A stretch of 64,000 bases of DNA, from NCBI RefSeq assembly GCF_014529625.1, contig NZ_CP076039.1:2480001-2544000 (forward strand), read 5' to 3'. Source of the DNA: Candidatus Pelagisphaera phototrophica (lineage in GTDB: Bacteria > Verrucomicrobiota > Verrucomicrobiia > Opitutales > Opitutaceae). This document shows, in pieces, positions 53,272-62,473 of this stretch (position 1 is its first letter; every line of letters starts with the position of its first letter). The notes beneath the pieces were generated by a model. The model was not told the origin of the DNA and did not search any database. It was given only the letters and a program-made list of their open reading frames with translations. A program made the position numbers and the translations under genes.

Positions 53272-53304
53272 CCTTTTGTGACTTCTGTGCTCCTTGTAGT
53301 TAAC
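53272..53304 (+). repeat. 9-nt periodic repeat (TGTG type), copy 1
   Basis: Three near-identical 9-base units of the form pyrimidine-rich plus TGTG/TGTA, then GTTAAC. It is the same family as the inverted copies flanking the GxxExxY gene. Located in the cusC-cusB gap. Confidence 0.6.
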
Positions 53305-53318
53305 CTAAAATTTTTATC

Positions 53319-55184
53319 ATGAAAACTAAAACGTATCTGATATCTGGAGGCATCGCCCTCCTACTAGCCATTTTCTTCCTTGGGCGCTGGACTGCACCAA
53401 ATTCCACCAACCCCCACGGGGACCATAATCAGTCGGCAACGGCGCCTTCTGCCCAACAGATTTGGAACTGCTCCATGCACCCACAGATTCAAGCGACCGA
53501 GCCGGGGAATTGTCCCATATGCGGCATGAAGCTCATTCCCATCGGTCAAGGGTCCGGATCCGAAGACGGGTCGAGATCGTTTAGTATGAGCGAAACCGCG
53601 AAAGCGTTGGCTGATATTCAGACCAGTCCCGTCGAAAAGCGATTTCCCCAAGCGGAAATTCGACTGGTGGGAAAACTCGGCTACGATGAAACCAAAGAAA
53701 AGTCCCTGACTGCCCGCTTCCCCGCCAGAATCGACGAGCTTTTTGTTAACTTCACTGGTATTCCCGTTAAGCAAGGAGATCACCTTGCTCTGGTTTACAG
53801 TCCGGAGCTTCTAACGGCTCAAAGTGAGTTACTATCCGCCTTCCAATACGATCCAAATGGCTCCACGACATTGGCAGCGAGAGAGAAACTACGTCTCTGG
53901 GATTTGCTTCCCCAACAGATTGATTCCATCATTCAAAGCGGTAAATCGAGCGACCATTTTGAACTTAAAGCCCCTATTAGTGGGGTCGTCGTCCACAAGA
54001 ATGTCAATGAAGGGGACTATATAAAGACGGGTCAGCCTTTGTTCCGAATTGTCGACCTCAGTGCTCTCTGGCTGCGCCTGGAAGCCTACGAATCCGATCT
54101 AGCCTGGCTTCGCTTTGGTCAGCAGGTGTCATTCAGTGTCGAGGCTTACCCCGGACAAACTTTTCAAGGACGGATCACTTTCATAAACCCAGAGCTCGAC
54201 CCGAAGTCACGCACCGTATCCGTTCGGGTAAACGTTCCCAACGGAGATCGTAAACTGAAGCCGGGCATGTTTGCCAAATCGATCGTCCGATCAAATATCG
54301 CACTGGCCGGTAAGGTCTACTCTCCAGCATTCGCCGGCAAGTGGATCAGTCCCATGCATCCGGAAATCGTAAAGGACGCTCCGGGTAAATGCGATATTTG
54401 CGGAATGGATCTTTTGCCTGCGGAAGAGCTGGGATACGTACAGGACCCAAATGCGGAACCCCCTCTTGTCGTACCCGCCTCCGCTGTACTGCGGACCGGA
54501 AAACGAGCTGTTGTTTATGTTAAGATTCCGGATACGGAAACGCCCACCTACGAAGGACGGGAAATTGAAATAGGAGCCCGCGCTGGGGACGTCTTCATCG
54601 TTTCCTCGGGTTTGAGTATAGGTGATCGCGTCGTAATCAATGGCGCATTTAAGATAGACAGCGCCCTTCAAATTAGAGCCAAGCCTAGCATGATGAATCC
54701 CGAAGGCGATGGACCGACACCCGATCACGATCATGGAGACACTGTGCCAACTACTGGGCAGAGCGAGCACATTGACGGCAATCTTCTCGAGTTTGATTCT
54801 GCGACGACGAAGGATGTTCTTCCCCACTACTTCGCTCTTCATTCTGCGCTGGCCGCTGACTCGATCGACGAAGCAAAGAAGGCCCTCAGGGAAATGATGG
54901 CGGCAACGGGTCATAGCGGTCCCGCTGGTGACCTGATTCACACAATGCTGAAAGCCGACTTGCTCGACGACCTCCGGAGACCCCACTTCGAAGTACTCTC
55001 CAATGCGCTAATCAAATCGGTTTCTAGCTACGATGAAGCCTTCGAAGGGAACCTTTTCCAAATGCACTGCCCAATGGTCTACCCTGACCGCGGTGCAGAC
55101 TGGCTGCAGAAAGACAACCAACTGAAAAACCCCTACTTCGGAGCAATGATGCAAACCTGTGGAGAGATTCATAAAGAATTTTAA
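53319..55184 (+). CDS. cusB: RND periplasmic adaptor CusB with two HMBD domains and DUF3347
   Basis: Membrane-fusion protein of 621 aa, longer than the usual 400. A membrane anchor (LISGGIALLLAIFFLGRW) is followed by a first heavy-metal-binding HMBD domain (residues 49-74, NCSMHPQIQ ... CPICGMKLIP), the barrel-sandwich/lipoyl region (APISGVVVHKNVNEGDYIK near 220), a second HMBD domain (about 343-372, SPMHPEIVKDAPGKCDICGM), the C-terminal adaptor part, and a DUF3347 domain (about 488-621) with MHCPMVYPDRGADWLQKDN and MMQTCGEIHKE. It links CusA to CusC and passes Cu(I) to the pump. The insertion of an HMBD inside the adaptor is unusual. Confidence 0.92.
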   Translation: MKTKTYLISGGIALLLAIFFLGRWTAPNSTNPHGDHNQSATAPSAQQIWNCSMHPQIQATEPGNCPICGMKLIPIGQGSGSEDGSRSFSMSETAKALADIQTSPVEKRFPQAEIRLVGKLGYDETKEKSLTARFPARIDELFVNFTGIPVKQGDHLALVYSPELLTAQSELLSAFQYDPNGSTTLAAREKLRLWDLLPQQIDSIIQSGKSSDHFELKAPISGVVVHKNVNEGDYIKTGQPLFRIVDLSALWLRLEAYESDLAWLRFGQQVSFSVEAYPGQTFQGRITFINPELDPKSRTVSVRVNVPNGDRKLKPGMFAKSIVRSNIALAGKVYSPAFAGKWISPMHPEIVKDAPGKCDICGMDLLPAEELGYVQDPNAEPPLVVPASAVLRTGKRAVVYVKIPDTETPTYEGREIEIGARAGDVFIVSSGLSIGDRVVINGAFKIDSALQIRAKPSMMNPEGDGPTPDHDHGDTVPTTGQSEHIDGNLLEFDSATTKDVLPHYFALHSALAADSIDEAKKALREMMAATGHSGPAGDLIHTMLKADLLDDLRRPHFEVLSNALIKSVSSYDEAFEGNLFQMHCPMVYPDRGADWLQKDNQLKNPYFGAMMQTCGEIHKEF

Positions 55185-55214
55185 TTAACCACAAAAAGTA
55201 CAAAATCTACAAGA
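55185..55214 (-). repeat. 9-nt periodic repeat, copy 2 (inverted)
   Basis: TTAAC followed by three units of the form CACA/TACA plus purines with 9-base spacing. It begins right after the cusB stop and ends just before the ATG of the GxxExxY gene; orientation is opposite to copies 1 and 3. Confidence 0.6.
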
Positions 55215-55215
55215 A

Positions 55216-55587
55216 ATGAATACGGAGGTCCAACAACTCACAGATACTGTACGCGAAACTGCATTTTCGCTTCATAGCTACTTGAAGAACGGCCTGCTCG
55301 AAAAAGTTTATAAAAATGGACTCGCACATCGGCTTCGAAAGAAAGGATTGAAAGTAAAACAACAGTGCCCAATTCGAGTCTACGATGAGGATAGAATACT
55401 CTTGGGAGAATACTTTGCCGATCTAGTTGTGGAAGAATTGATAATTATTGAACCGAAAGCAGTGAAGACACTTGCTGACGAGCACACCGCTCAGGTACTC
55501 GCCTATTTTAGATCGGCAAAGCTAAAACAAGGAATCCTTTTAAACTTCGGAAATCCTAAACTGCAAATCAAGAAACTGGCACAGTGA
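55216..55587 (+). CDS. GxxExxY protein
   Basis: Protein of 123 aa of the GxxExxY family (PD-(D/E)XK-like fold). The signature is NGLLEKVYKNGLAHRLRKKG, then EYFADLVVEELIIIEPKAVK with the E-x-K of a nuclease-like core, and a C-terminal QVLAYFRSAKLKQGILLNFG. The biological role of the family is unknown. It is inserted between cusB and cusA, where no gene is expected, and is flanked by inverted 9-nt periodic repeats, suggesting a small mobile or domesticated cassette. It is co-oriented with the operon, so it is read through. Confidence 0.92.
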   Translation: MNTEVQQLTDTVRETAFSLHSYLKNGLLEKVYKNGLAHRLRKKGLKVKQQCPIRVYDEDRILLGEYFADLVVEELIIIEPKAVKTLADEHTAQVLAYFRSAKLKQGILLNFGNPKLQIKKLAQ

Positions 55588-55602
55588 CAGCTCGCAACCT
55601 AA

Positions 55603-55634
55603 GTTTTTGTGCCTCCTGTGAATTCTGTGATTAG
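55603..55634 (+). repeat. 9-nt periodic repeat, copy 3
   Basis: Three TGTG-type units at 9-base spacing ending in GATTAG, the same orientation as copy 1 and opposite to copy 2. It lies 15 bp after the GxxExxY stop and 25 bp before cusA. Confidence 0.6.
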
Positions 55635-55658
55635 AACACAAGCTAAACCTATCATTAC

Positions 55659-58600
55659 ATGATCAATCAGCTCATACGTTTTTGTCTCGAGAATAAGATT
55701 GTCGTGGTCCTATTTACAGCGGCCTTGATTCTCTGGGGCATAATGGTGGCTCCGTTCGACTGGAAGATCGATGCCTTGCCACGCGATCCCGTACCCGTGG
55801 ATGCGATACCGGATATCGGAGAGAACCAGCAGATCGTATTCACCAAATGGATGGGGCGATCCCCGCAGGACATTGAAGACCAAATCACCTATCCGCTCAC
55901 AACGGCGCTTCTCGGACTTCCCCAGGTAAAGACGATTCGCAGCTATTCCATGTTCGGATTTTCCTCCATCTATATAATTTTCAAAGAGGAAGCAGAATTT
56001 TATTGGACGCGTAGTCGCATACTGGAGAAACTGAACAGCCTTCCTTCCGGCACGCTCCCGCAAAGCGTCTCACCGCAACTCGGTCCCGACGCGACTGCGC
56101 TGGGACAGGTATTCTGGTATACGCTCGAGGGACATACGCCCGACGGAAGCCCTTCTGGAGGCTGGGATCTCGATGAGCTCCGCTCTACGCAAGACTGGTA
56201 CGTTCGCTATGCTCTTCAAGGCGTCGATGGTGTCGCGGAAGTCGCCTCAATCGGAGGTTTCGTGAAAGAATATCAAGTCGATGTCGATCCCGATGCCCTG
56301 CGGGCCTATGGCATCGCCCTGCACGATGTCTACAACGCCGTCCGTGCCAGCAATATCGATGTCGGCGCTCGGACGATTGAAATCAACGCGGCGGAATATG
56401 TGGTTCGCGGGCTCGGATTCCTCGAATCTCTAGACGATCTTCGCCGAACGGTAATCACTCAACGGGACAATGTGCCCATAACCCTCGACCAGATTGCGGA
56501 AATAGAGTTTGGCCCGGCTCTCCGCCGCGGAGCCCTCGATAAAGCAGGGGCCGAAGCGGTCGGCGGTGTGGTAGTTACCCGCTATGGCGAAAACCCTCTC
56601 GCGGTCATTCAGCGCGTCAAAGATAAGATTGCCGAGATTTCGCCCGGACTCCCCAAGAAAACGCTCGAAGACGGAACCGAAAGCCAAGTTAAAATCGTTC
56701 CCTTCTATGATCGCACGAATCTTATCTATGAAACACTTGGCACTCTCGAAGACGCGGTAAGTCAGCAAATTCTGGTTACAATCATCGTCGTCGTCTTGAT
56801 GGTGCTGCATCTGAGAAGCGCCGCCCTCGTCTCAAGCGTCCTCCCACTGGCTGTACTTTTTGCCTTCGTCGGCATGAAACTCTTCAAGGTCGATGCCAAT
56901 GTGGTTGCGCTTTCAGGTATCGCCATCGCTATCGGCACCATTGTCGACATGGGAGTTGTTCTGATCGAAAACATTCTAAAACACTTGGACGAATCCTCGG
57001 AAGACGAAGATCGGCTTGAGGTCGTATACAGAGCTTGCACGGAAGTGGGCAGCGCAGTGGTGACTGCAGTTCTTACAACTGTTATCAGCTTCCTCCCGGT
57101 ATTCACGATGGAAGCCGCCGAAGGAAAGCTATTTCGGCCCTTGGCATTCACGAAAACATTCGCTCTGGTCGGTTCAATCGTAGTCGCGCTAACGATCATC
57201 CCTCCGCTCGCCCATTGGCTGATAGCGGGAAAGTTCAAAGCGGGCCGGACGAAAATGGGACTTTGGGTAGTCACCGCTCTCGCCGGAGTTTTTTGTCCCT
57301 TCGCTTTAATCTGGTTTCCCGCATGGCTTGGCTTTGCTCTCTTCGGCGTTGCTTCGTTTAACCTCCTCAAGGACCGCCTCCCCACGCAAACCCAACAATG
57401 GGTGATCTACAGTTGCAATTTTCTGATTACCCTTACAGTGGCTCTAGTTCTCGCGTCTGACTGGAAACCGATCGGCCCAGATCAGTCGATAGCAAACGCA
57501 GCTTTCGTTATTGTTGTTATAGGCGGACTGCTAGGATCCTTTCATTTTTTCATCAAGTACTACTCTTTCCTTCTGGCGTGGGTACTGAGAGCAAAAGGGC
57601 TTTTCCTCACTTTCAATGCGGCGATCATTCTATTTGGCTTGATGGTCTGGATCGGCTTTGGAGCCGTTTTCAGTTGGCTTCCGAACGCCCTTAAAGAGAA
57701 CAGGATGTGGAGCAGTGCCGCCCACACGCTTCCTGGTCTAGGTAAGGAGTTCATGCCCACTCTCGATGAAGGTTCCTATCTTTACATGCCAACCACGATG
57801 CCCCATGCTTCGATCGGCGAAGTCATGGATGTACTGCGAAAGCAAGACATGGCGATCAATGCCATACCCGAAGTTGAAATTGCGGTCGGAAAACTCGGCC
57901 GCGTGGACAGCCCGCTGGATCCCGCTCCCATTTCAATGATCGAAACGATCATATCCTATAAAACCGAATACAAGGTAGACAGCAACGGTCGTATCCTCAC
58001 GTATTCCTTTGATCGAGAAAAAGGAGCCTATGAGTATAGCCCCGGGGGAGATCTCATCCCCGACAAAAACGGAAAATCGTTCCGACAGTGGCGCAGCCAC
58101 ATTAACTCGCCCGAAGACATATGGGCTGAGATTGTTCGAGCAGCCACCATACCCGGGACGACCTCTGCTCCGGAGCTTCAGCCGATCGCCGCTCGCATCG
58201 TCATGCTCCAAAGCGGAATGCGGGCTCCAATGGGCATGAAGATCTACGGACCCGATCTTGAAAACATTGAGAAGGTGGCCTTGCGCATCGAATCTCTCTT
58301 GAAACAGGTTCCCGCCATAAAGCCGGAAGCGGTACTGGCCGATCGCATGGTCGGAAAGCCCTATCTCGAGATCGATATCGACAGGGATGCCACTGCCCGC
58401 TACGGCATTAAAATCGCCATGGTGCAGGACGTGATTGAGGTAGCCATTGGGGGCAAACCCATCACCCAGACGGTCGAGGGGCGCGAACGCTACGGGGTTC
58501 GCGTACGCTACCAGCGGGAACTGCGCGACAGTATCGAAGAAATTGAGAACATTCTCGTCACCGCTCCGGATGGCACTCAGATACCACTGGGGGAACTTTC

Positions 58601-59402
58601 AACGATAAACTATCTGAGAGGCCCCCAGGTGATCAAGGCAGAGGACACCTTTCTCGTCGGTTATGTAATATTCGACAAGCAAGCAGACTTCTCGGAAGTA
58701 GACGTTGTTGAGCAGGCCCAAGGCTTCTTAGCGGACAAGATCGAAACCGGTGAGCTTTCGATTCCGTCAGGCGTCAGCTACAAATTCACTGGCAGCTACG
58801 AGAACCAAGTTCGAGCGGAAAAGAAGCTAATGGTTGTGCTGCCAATTGCTCTTTTCGCAATATGGCTAATTTTGTATTTCCAATTCAAGCGTATCACCAC
58901 TACTTTGCTTGTGTTCTCAGGGATACTATTCGCTTGGTCCGGAGGCTTCATCCTAATCTGGTTCTACAATCAACCCTGGTTTCTCAACTTCGAGCTCTTC
59001 GGAGAAAATGTGCGATCGCTCTTTCAAATGAGCACTATCAACCTCAGCGTCGCCGTCTGGGTCGGATTCCTCGCCCTATTCGGAATCGCCACCGACAATG
59101 GAGTCATCGTCTGCACATACCTTCAACAGGTGTTCAGAGATAAGTCGCCGCAATCCATCGAGGAGATCCGGGAAGCGACCCTCATTGCCGGCACACGCCG
59201 CGTACGTCCCGCCATGATGACGAGTGCCACTACCATCCTAGCGCTACTTCCTGTATTGACATCTACAGGACGCGGCTCCGACATAATGGTTCCCATGGCC
59301 ATACCCACGTTCGGAGGCATGCTCCTAGCTATCATCACAATCTTCGTCGTGCCCGTACTCTATTGTACGATCGAAGAGCTGAGAATCAAATTCAAACATT
59401 GA
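55659..59402 (+). CDS. cusA: Copper/silver RND efflux pump CusA
   Basis: HME-type RND pump of 1247 aa, about 200 longer than E. coli CusA. Start QLIRFCLENKIVVVLFTAAL, IPDIGENQQIVFTKWMGRSP, and central IAIAIGTIVDMGVVLIENIL with the proton-relay Asp. The three methionines used for Cu/Ag transport in CusA are present at equivalent positions: M710 (YMPTTMP), M760 (PISMIET) and M849 (RIVMLQSG). Extra length comes from a membrane-rich insertion around residues 520-680 (WLIAGKFKAGRTKMGLW and following) and the DLIPDKNGKSFRQWRSH loop. It works with CusB and CusC to expel Cu(I)/Ag(I). Confidence 0.95.
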   Translation: MINQLIRFCLENKIVVVLFTAALILWGIMVAPFDWKIDALPRDPVPVDAIPDIGENQQIVFTKWMGRSPQDIEDQITYPLTTALLGLPQVKTIRSYSMFGFSSIYIIFKEEAEFYWTRSRILEKLNSLPSGTLPQSVSPQLGPDATALGQVFWYTLEGHTPDGSPSGGWDLDELRSTQDWYVRYALQGVDGVAEVASIGGFVKEYQVDVDPDALRAYGIALHDVYNAVRASNIDVGARTIEINAAEYVVRGLGFLESLDDLRRTVITQRDNVPITLDQIAEIEFGPALRRGALDKAGAEAVGGVVVTRYGENPLAVIQRVKDKIAEISPGLPKKTLEDGTESQVKIVPFYDRTNLIYETLGTLEDAVSQQILVTIIVVVLMVLHLRSAALVSSVLPLAVLFAFVGMKLFKVDANVVALSGIAIAIGTIVDMGVVLIENILKHLDESSEDEDRLEVVYRACTEVGSAVVTAVLTTVISFLPVFTMEAAEGKLFRPLAFTKTFALVGSIVVALTIIPPLAHWLIAGKFKAGRTKMGLWVVTALAGVFCPFALIWFPAWLGFALFGVASFNLLKDRLPTQTQQWVIYSCNFLITLTVALVLASDWKPIGPDQSIANAAFVIVVIGGLLGSFHFFIKYYSFLLAWVLRAKGLFLTFNAAIILFGLMVWIGFGAVFSWLPNALKENRMWSSAAHTLPGLGKEFMPTLDEGSYLYMPTTMPHASIGEVMDVLRKQDMAINAIPEVEIAVGKLGRVDSPLDPAPISMIETIISYKTEYKVDSNGRILTYSFDREKGAYEYSPGGDLIPDKNGKSFRQWRSHINSPEDIWAEIVRAATIPGTTSAPELQPIAARIVMLQSGMRAPMGMKIYGPDLENIEKVALRIESLLKQVPAIKPEAVLADRMVGKPYLEIDIDRDATARYGIKIAMVQDVIEVAIGGKPITQTVEGRERYGVRVRYQRELRDSIEEIENILVTAPDGTQIPLGELSTINYLRGPQVIKAEDTFLVGYVIFDKQADFSEVDVVEQAQGFLADKIETGELSIPSGVSYKFTGSYENQVRAEKKLMVVLPIALFAIWLILYFQFKRITTTLLVFSGILFAWSGGFILIWFYNQPWFLNFELFGENVRSLFQMSTINLSVAVWVGFLALFGIATDNGVIVCTYLQQVFRDKSPQSIEEIREATLIAGTRRVRPAMMTSATTILALLPVLTSTGRGSDIMVPMAIPTFGGMLLAIITIFVVPVLYCTIEELRIKFKH

Positions 59403-59461
59403 CCCGTCCCACGGACCTCGGTTTTCCAACGATCCATACATCATTTTAAACCTACTAAAAC

Positions 59462-59962
59462 ATGAAAACACTCATTGCGTCATCTATCGCAGTCATCGTG
59501 ACAACATTTAGCTTTGCGGACATAGAAGCGGAACTCACATGTTCAACTCCTCAGTTCGAAACCTATTTCGAAGCCCAGACCGCGCTTGCCAACGACGATC
59601 TCTCCGCAGCTCAAACCGTAACGAATTCATTAGTCGAGCTAGCAAAGGAAAAGGGTTGCCCACTCGAGAGAAAAGAGTGTTGCGCCGCTGAACTTGAGGC
59701 CGCTAGCAAAATCGCTAAAACGACCGACATCGCAACGGCCCGAAGAGCATTTAAACGGTGGTCCGATGCGCTTTTCGCTAAGTTAGAAGATTCCGGCTTG
59801 GCAGAAGGTCCCGTCTACAAGATGCACTGCCCGATGGCTTTTGGGAATACTGGCGGCATCTGGCTTCAGAACTCGAGCGATCTTAGAAATCCCTATTACG
59901 GAGCCATGATGCTCAAGTGTGGCATGATTCAGAAAGAGTATGAATCGAAACCGGAATCATAG
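59462..59962 (+). CDS. Exported DUF3347 copper-associated protein
   Basis: Periplasmic protein of 166 aa with a signal peptide (IASSIAVIVTTFSFADIE) and a DUF3347 domain. The domain ends with KMHCPMAFGNTGGIWLQNSS and GAMMLKCGMIQKEY, closely parallel to the C-terminal domain of CusB in the same operon. MxCPM and CGM are plausible Cu(I) ligands. It starts 60 bp after cusA, within the operon. Probably a soluble copper carrier feeding CusB; this role is inferred. Confidence 0.88.
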   Translation: MKTLIASSIAVIVTTFSFADIEAELTCSTPQFETYFEAQTALANDDLSAAQTVTNSLVELAKEKGCPLERKECCAAELEAASKIAKTTDIATARRAFKRWSDALFAKLEDSGLAEGPVYKMHCPMAFGNTGGIWLQNSSDLRNPYYGAMMLKCGMIQKEYESKPES

Positions 59963-60076
59963 AGCTCCCACCAAGCCAATTCGCATGGAGCGCATCAACC
60001 TTCAGAATAAACGGCTATTCGAAAAACTCAGTCCCACCCATCGATTAAGAGAATCGCAATTTGGCAGAAATGAGCA

Positions 60077-62389
60077 ATGACTTCTTCTAAAGATAACCCG
60101 GATTGCTGCCACCAAAATAGCGACGGCGAGCATCCTGAGAACGCCCCCACTCCCAACAGGAAATACTATTGCCCGATGTGTCCCGGGGCAGAATCGGACA
60201 AGCCTGTCGATTGCCCCAAATGCGGCATGCTCCTAGAGCGCAACCCATCCTACCGGGAATCCACCCAAACGATTTACACCTGCCCCATGCACCCGGAAGT
60301 GCAGCATGGCCATCCGGGTCAATGCCCCCAATGCGGCATGGACCTGGAACCGATGTCACCCGTAAATTCAGACGAGGAGGAGAGTGATGAGATCCGTTCC
60401 CTCGCCATAAAGTTTTGGATCGGACTTGGACTGACCATTCCCGTTTTTCTCATCGCCATGGGAGGCATGATTCCCGGGCTGTCGCTCGAGGAATTCCTTC
60501 CGCGTTCCGTTACGAAATGGGTTGAACTGATTCTCGCCACTCCCGTCGTCTTCTGGGCAGGCGGCCTGTTTTTTGTCCGCGGTTGGCAATCTATTGTCAA
60601 TCGCAGCCCCAATATGTTCACGCTCATCATGTTAGGTGTGAGTGCCGCTTGGGGATTCAGCACGGTCGCCGTTGTCTTCCCAGAGGTTTTGCCGGATTCC
60701 TTCCGCATGCACGGCGAAGTTGGCGTCTATTTCGAAGCCGCCGCCGTCATTACCGTATTGGTTCTTCTCGGACAATGGCTAGAAGCTCGGGCCCGCCGAC
60801 AGACCGGCCAAGCCATCCAAAGCCTTCTCGATCTGGCCGCCAAGACCGCTCACCGTGTCGATGATAACGGTGACGAAGAAGACTTAGACATCGACGTGAT
60901 ACAAAAAGGCGACCGACTGAGAGTCCGGCCAGGTGAGAAGATTCCCCTAGATGGATCGATCCGAGAGGGCAAGAGCGCCGTCGATGAATCCATGATTACC
61001 GGCGAACCGGTTCCGGTCGAGAAAGGCGAAGGTGACAAGGTTATCGGGGCCACCGTCAACCATACCGGCAGTTTCATCATGGAAGCCGAGGCTGTCGGTG
61101 ATGAAACGATGCTGGCGCGCATCATCGGCATGGTAGCGGACGCCCAGCGCAGCCGGGCCCCCATCCAGAAACTCGCGGATACGGTCGCAGGCTACTTCGT
61201 CCCAACCGTTGTGCTTGCAGCCGTAGTGGCCTTCTTGATGTGGGCAATGTTCGGCCCCGAGCCGGCAATGGCATACGCGATTGTTGTGGCTGTCTCCGTT
61301 TTAATCATCGCTTGCCCCTGCGCTCTGGGACTCGCCACGCCGATGTCGATCATGGTCGGAGTCGGCAAAGGGGCCCAAAACGGAATCTTAGTGAAGAACG
61401 CCGAAGCGATTGAGCGAGCGGAAAAGGTCACCCATCTGATAACCGACAAGACCGGCACCCTGACTGCAGGAAAACCGGCCGTAGTGGCTCTGAGCCCCAG
61501 CAATGGAGTTTCCTCCAAGGATCTCCTATGTTTAGCCGCTGCCGTCGAATCACAGTCGGAGCACCCTCTGGCTCGCTCCGTATTCGAAAAGGCGAAATCG
61601 GAAAAGCTGGAAGTTTCTCAGGCCACGGATTTCAAGAGCACGACCGGAGGAGGCGTCCAGGCGATGGTAGGCGAGACTCTCATTCGCGTCGGCAAGCAAT
61701 CTTTCATCGAAGCGGAAGGAATTGAAATTCCGCAGGGTTTGACTACTGGGTCCGAGCGCCTTCAAGCGGAAGCCAATACGGTGATCTGGGCCGCCCGAGA
61801 CGATCAGTTGCTCGGCTACATTGCGATTGCCGACCCCATCAAGGAAAGTTCGAAAGAAGCCATCGAATCCCTTCACGCGATGGGCATCACCATCGTCATG
61901 TGCACCGGAGACAATTCAAGAACGGCTAACGCAGTGGCCACAGCACTCGGTATTGACAAAGTTCACGCAGAAGTTTCTCCCGAGGATAAACAACGCATTG
62001 TGAACGAGCTAAAGGACGAAGGTCGTCATGTCGCCATGGCAGGCGATGGGATCAACGACGCCCCGGCCCTGGCTGCGGCTGACGTGGGAATCGCCATGGG
62101 CACGGGCACCGACGTGGCGATCGAGAGTGCCGGGCTAACCTTGGTTAAAGGTGACCTGCGTGGCATCGCGGGCGGTTTGCATCTCAGTCGGGCGACGATG
62201 CGCAATATCCGGCAAAATCTGTTTTTCGCCTTTGTCTATAACGCTATCGGTATTCCGATAGCGGCGGGTATACTGTATCCATTCATCGGAGTTCTATTGA
62301 GTCCCATGATCGCAGGCGCTGCCATGTCCTTCAGCTCAGTTTCCGTCATCACCAACGCCCTACGACTTAAAGGGCTGAACCTGAAGTAA
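60077..62389 (+). CDS. copA: Copper-exporting P1B ATPase with N-terminal HMBD domains
   Basis: P-type ATPase of 770 aa. In place of HMA domains it has two HMBD zinc-ribbon-like domains: residues 28-56 ([10 protein letters not shown] ... CPKCGM) and 66-95 ([10 protein letters not shown] ... CPQCGM). The transport core has CPC in [20 protein letters not shown] (near 410), DKTGTLTAG (near 457), the SEHPLA motif, and [20 protein letters not shown] (near 655). CPC with the terminal [15 protein letters not shown] and [15 protein letters not shown] fits the Cu(I) P1B-1 group. It exports cytoplasmic copper to the periplasm for CusCBA. It starts 114 bp after the DUF3347 gene and ends the operon. Confidence 0.93.
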   Translation: MTSSKDNPDCCHQNSDGEHPENAPTPNRKYYCPMCPGAESDKPVDCPKCGMLLERNPSYRESTQTIYTCPMHPEVQHGHPGQCPQCGMDLEPMSPVNSDEEESDEIRSLAIKFWIGLGLTIPVFLIAMGGMIPGLSLEEFLPRSVTKWVELILATPVVFWAGGLFFVRGWQSIVNRSPNMFTLIMLGVSAAWGFSTVAVVFPEVLPDSFRMHGEVGVYFEAAAVITVLVLLGQWLEARARRQTGQAIQSLLDLAAKTAHRVDDNGDEEDLDIDVIQKGDRLRVRPGEKIPLDGSIREGKSAVDESMITGEPVPVEKGEGDKVIGATVNHTGSFIMEAEAVGDETMLARIIGMVADAQRSRAPIQKLADTVAGYFVPTVVLAAVVAFLMWAMFGPEPAMAYAIVVAVSVLIIACPCALGLATPMSIMVGVGKGAQNGILVKNAEAIERAEKVTHLITDKTGTLTAGKPAVVALSPSNGVSSKDLLCLAAAVESQSEHPLARSVFEKAKSEKLEVSQATDFKSTTGGGVQAMVGETLIRVGKQSFIEAEGIEIPQGLTTGSERLQAEANTVIWAARDDQLLGYIAIADPIKESSKEAIESLHAMGITIVMCTGDNSRTANAVATALGIDKVHAEVSPEDKQRIVNELKDEGRHVAMAGDGINDAPALAAADVGIAMGTGTDVAIESAGLTLVKGDLRGIAGGLHLSRATMRNIRQNLFFAFVYNAIGIPIAAGILYPFIGVLLSPMIAGAAMSFSSVSVITNALRLKGLNLK

Positions 62390-62435
62390 AGGTCCGTCGT
62401 GTATGCTTCGAGGCAGCACAAGCTCAATATTCCCT

Positions 62436-62450
62436 CAGGCATCTTGCCTG
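62436..62450. terminator. Hairpin between convergent copA and dmeF
   Basis: CAGGCA, TCT, TGCCTG: a compact 6-bp stem with a 3-base loop, 46 bp after copA and 24 bp before the end of dmeF. No T-tract, so only a possible bidirectional terminator. Confidence 0.35.
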
Positions 62451-62473
62451 TGACAACCGGCTAGAACCCTCTC

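Noticed and set aside
53272-55634. CRISPR array
   Set aside because: The 9-nt periodic repeats are too short, have no spacers of constant length, and there are no cas genes.
56762-57385. 207-codon minus-strand frame
   Set aside because: Antisense to cusA, with Ser/Thr/Ala-rich composition typical of a reverse-frame shadow.
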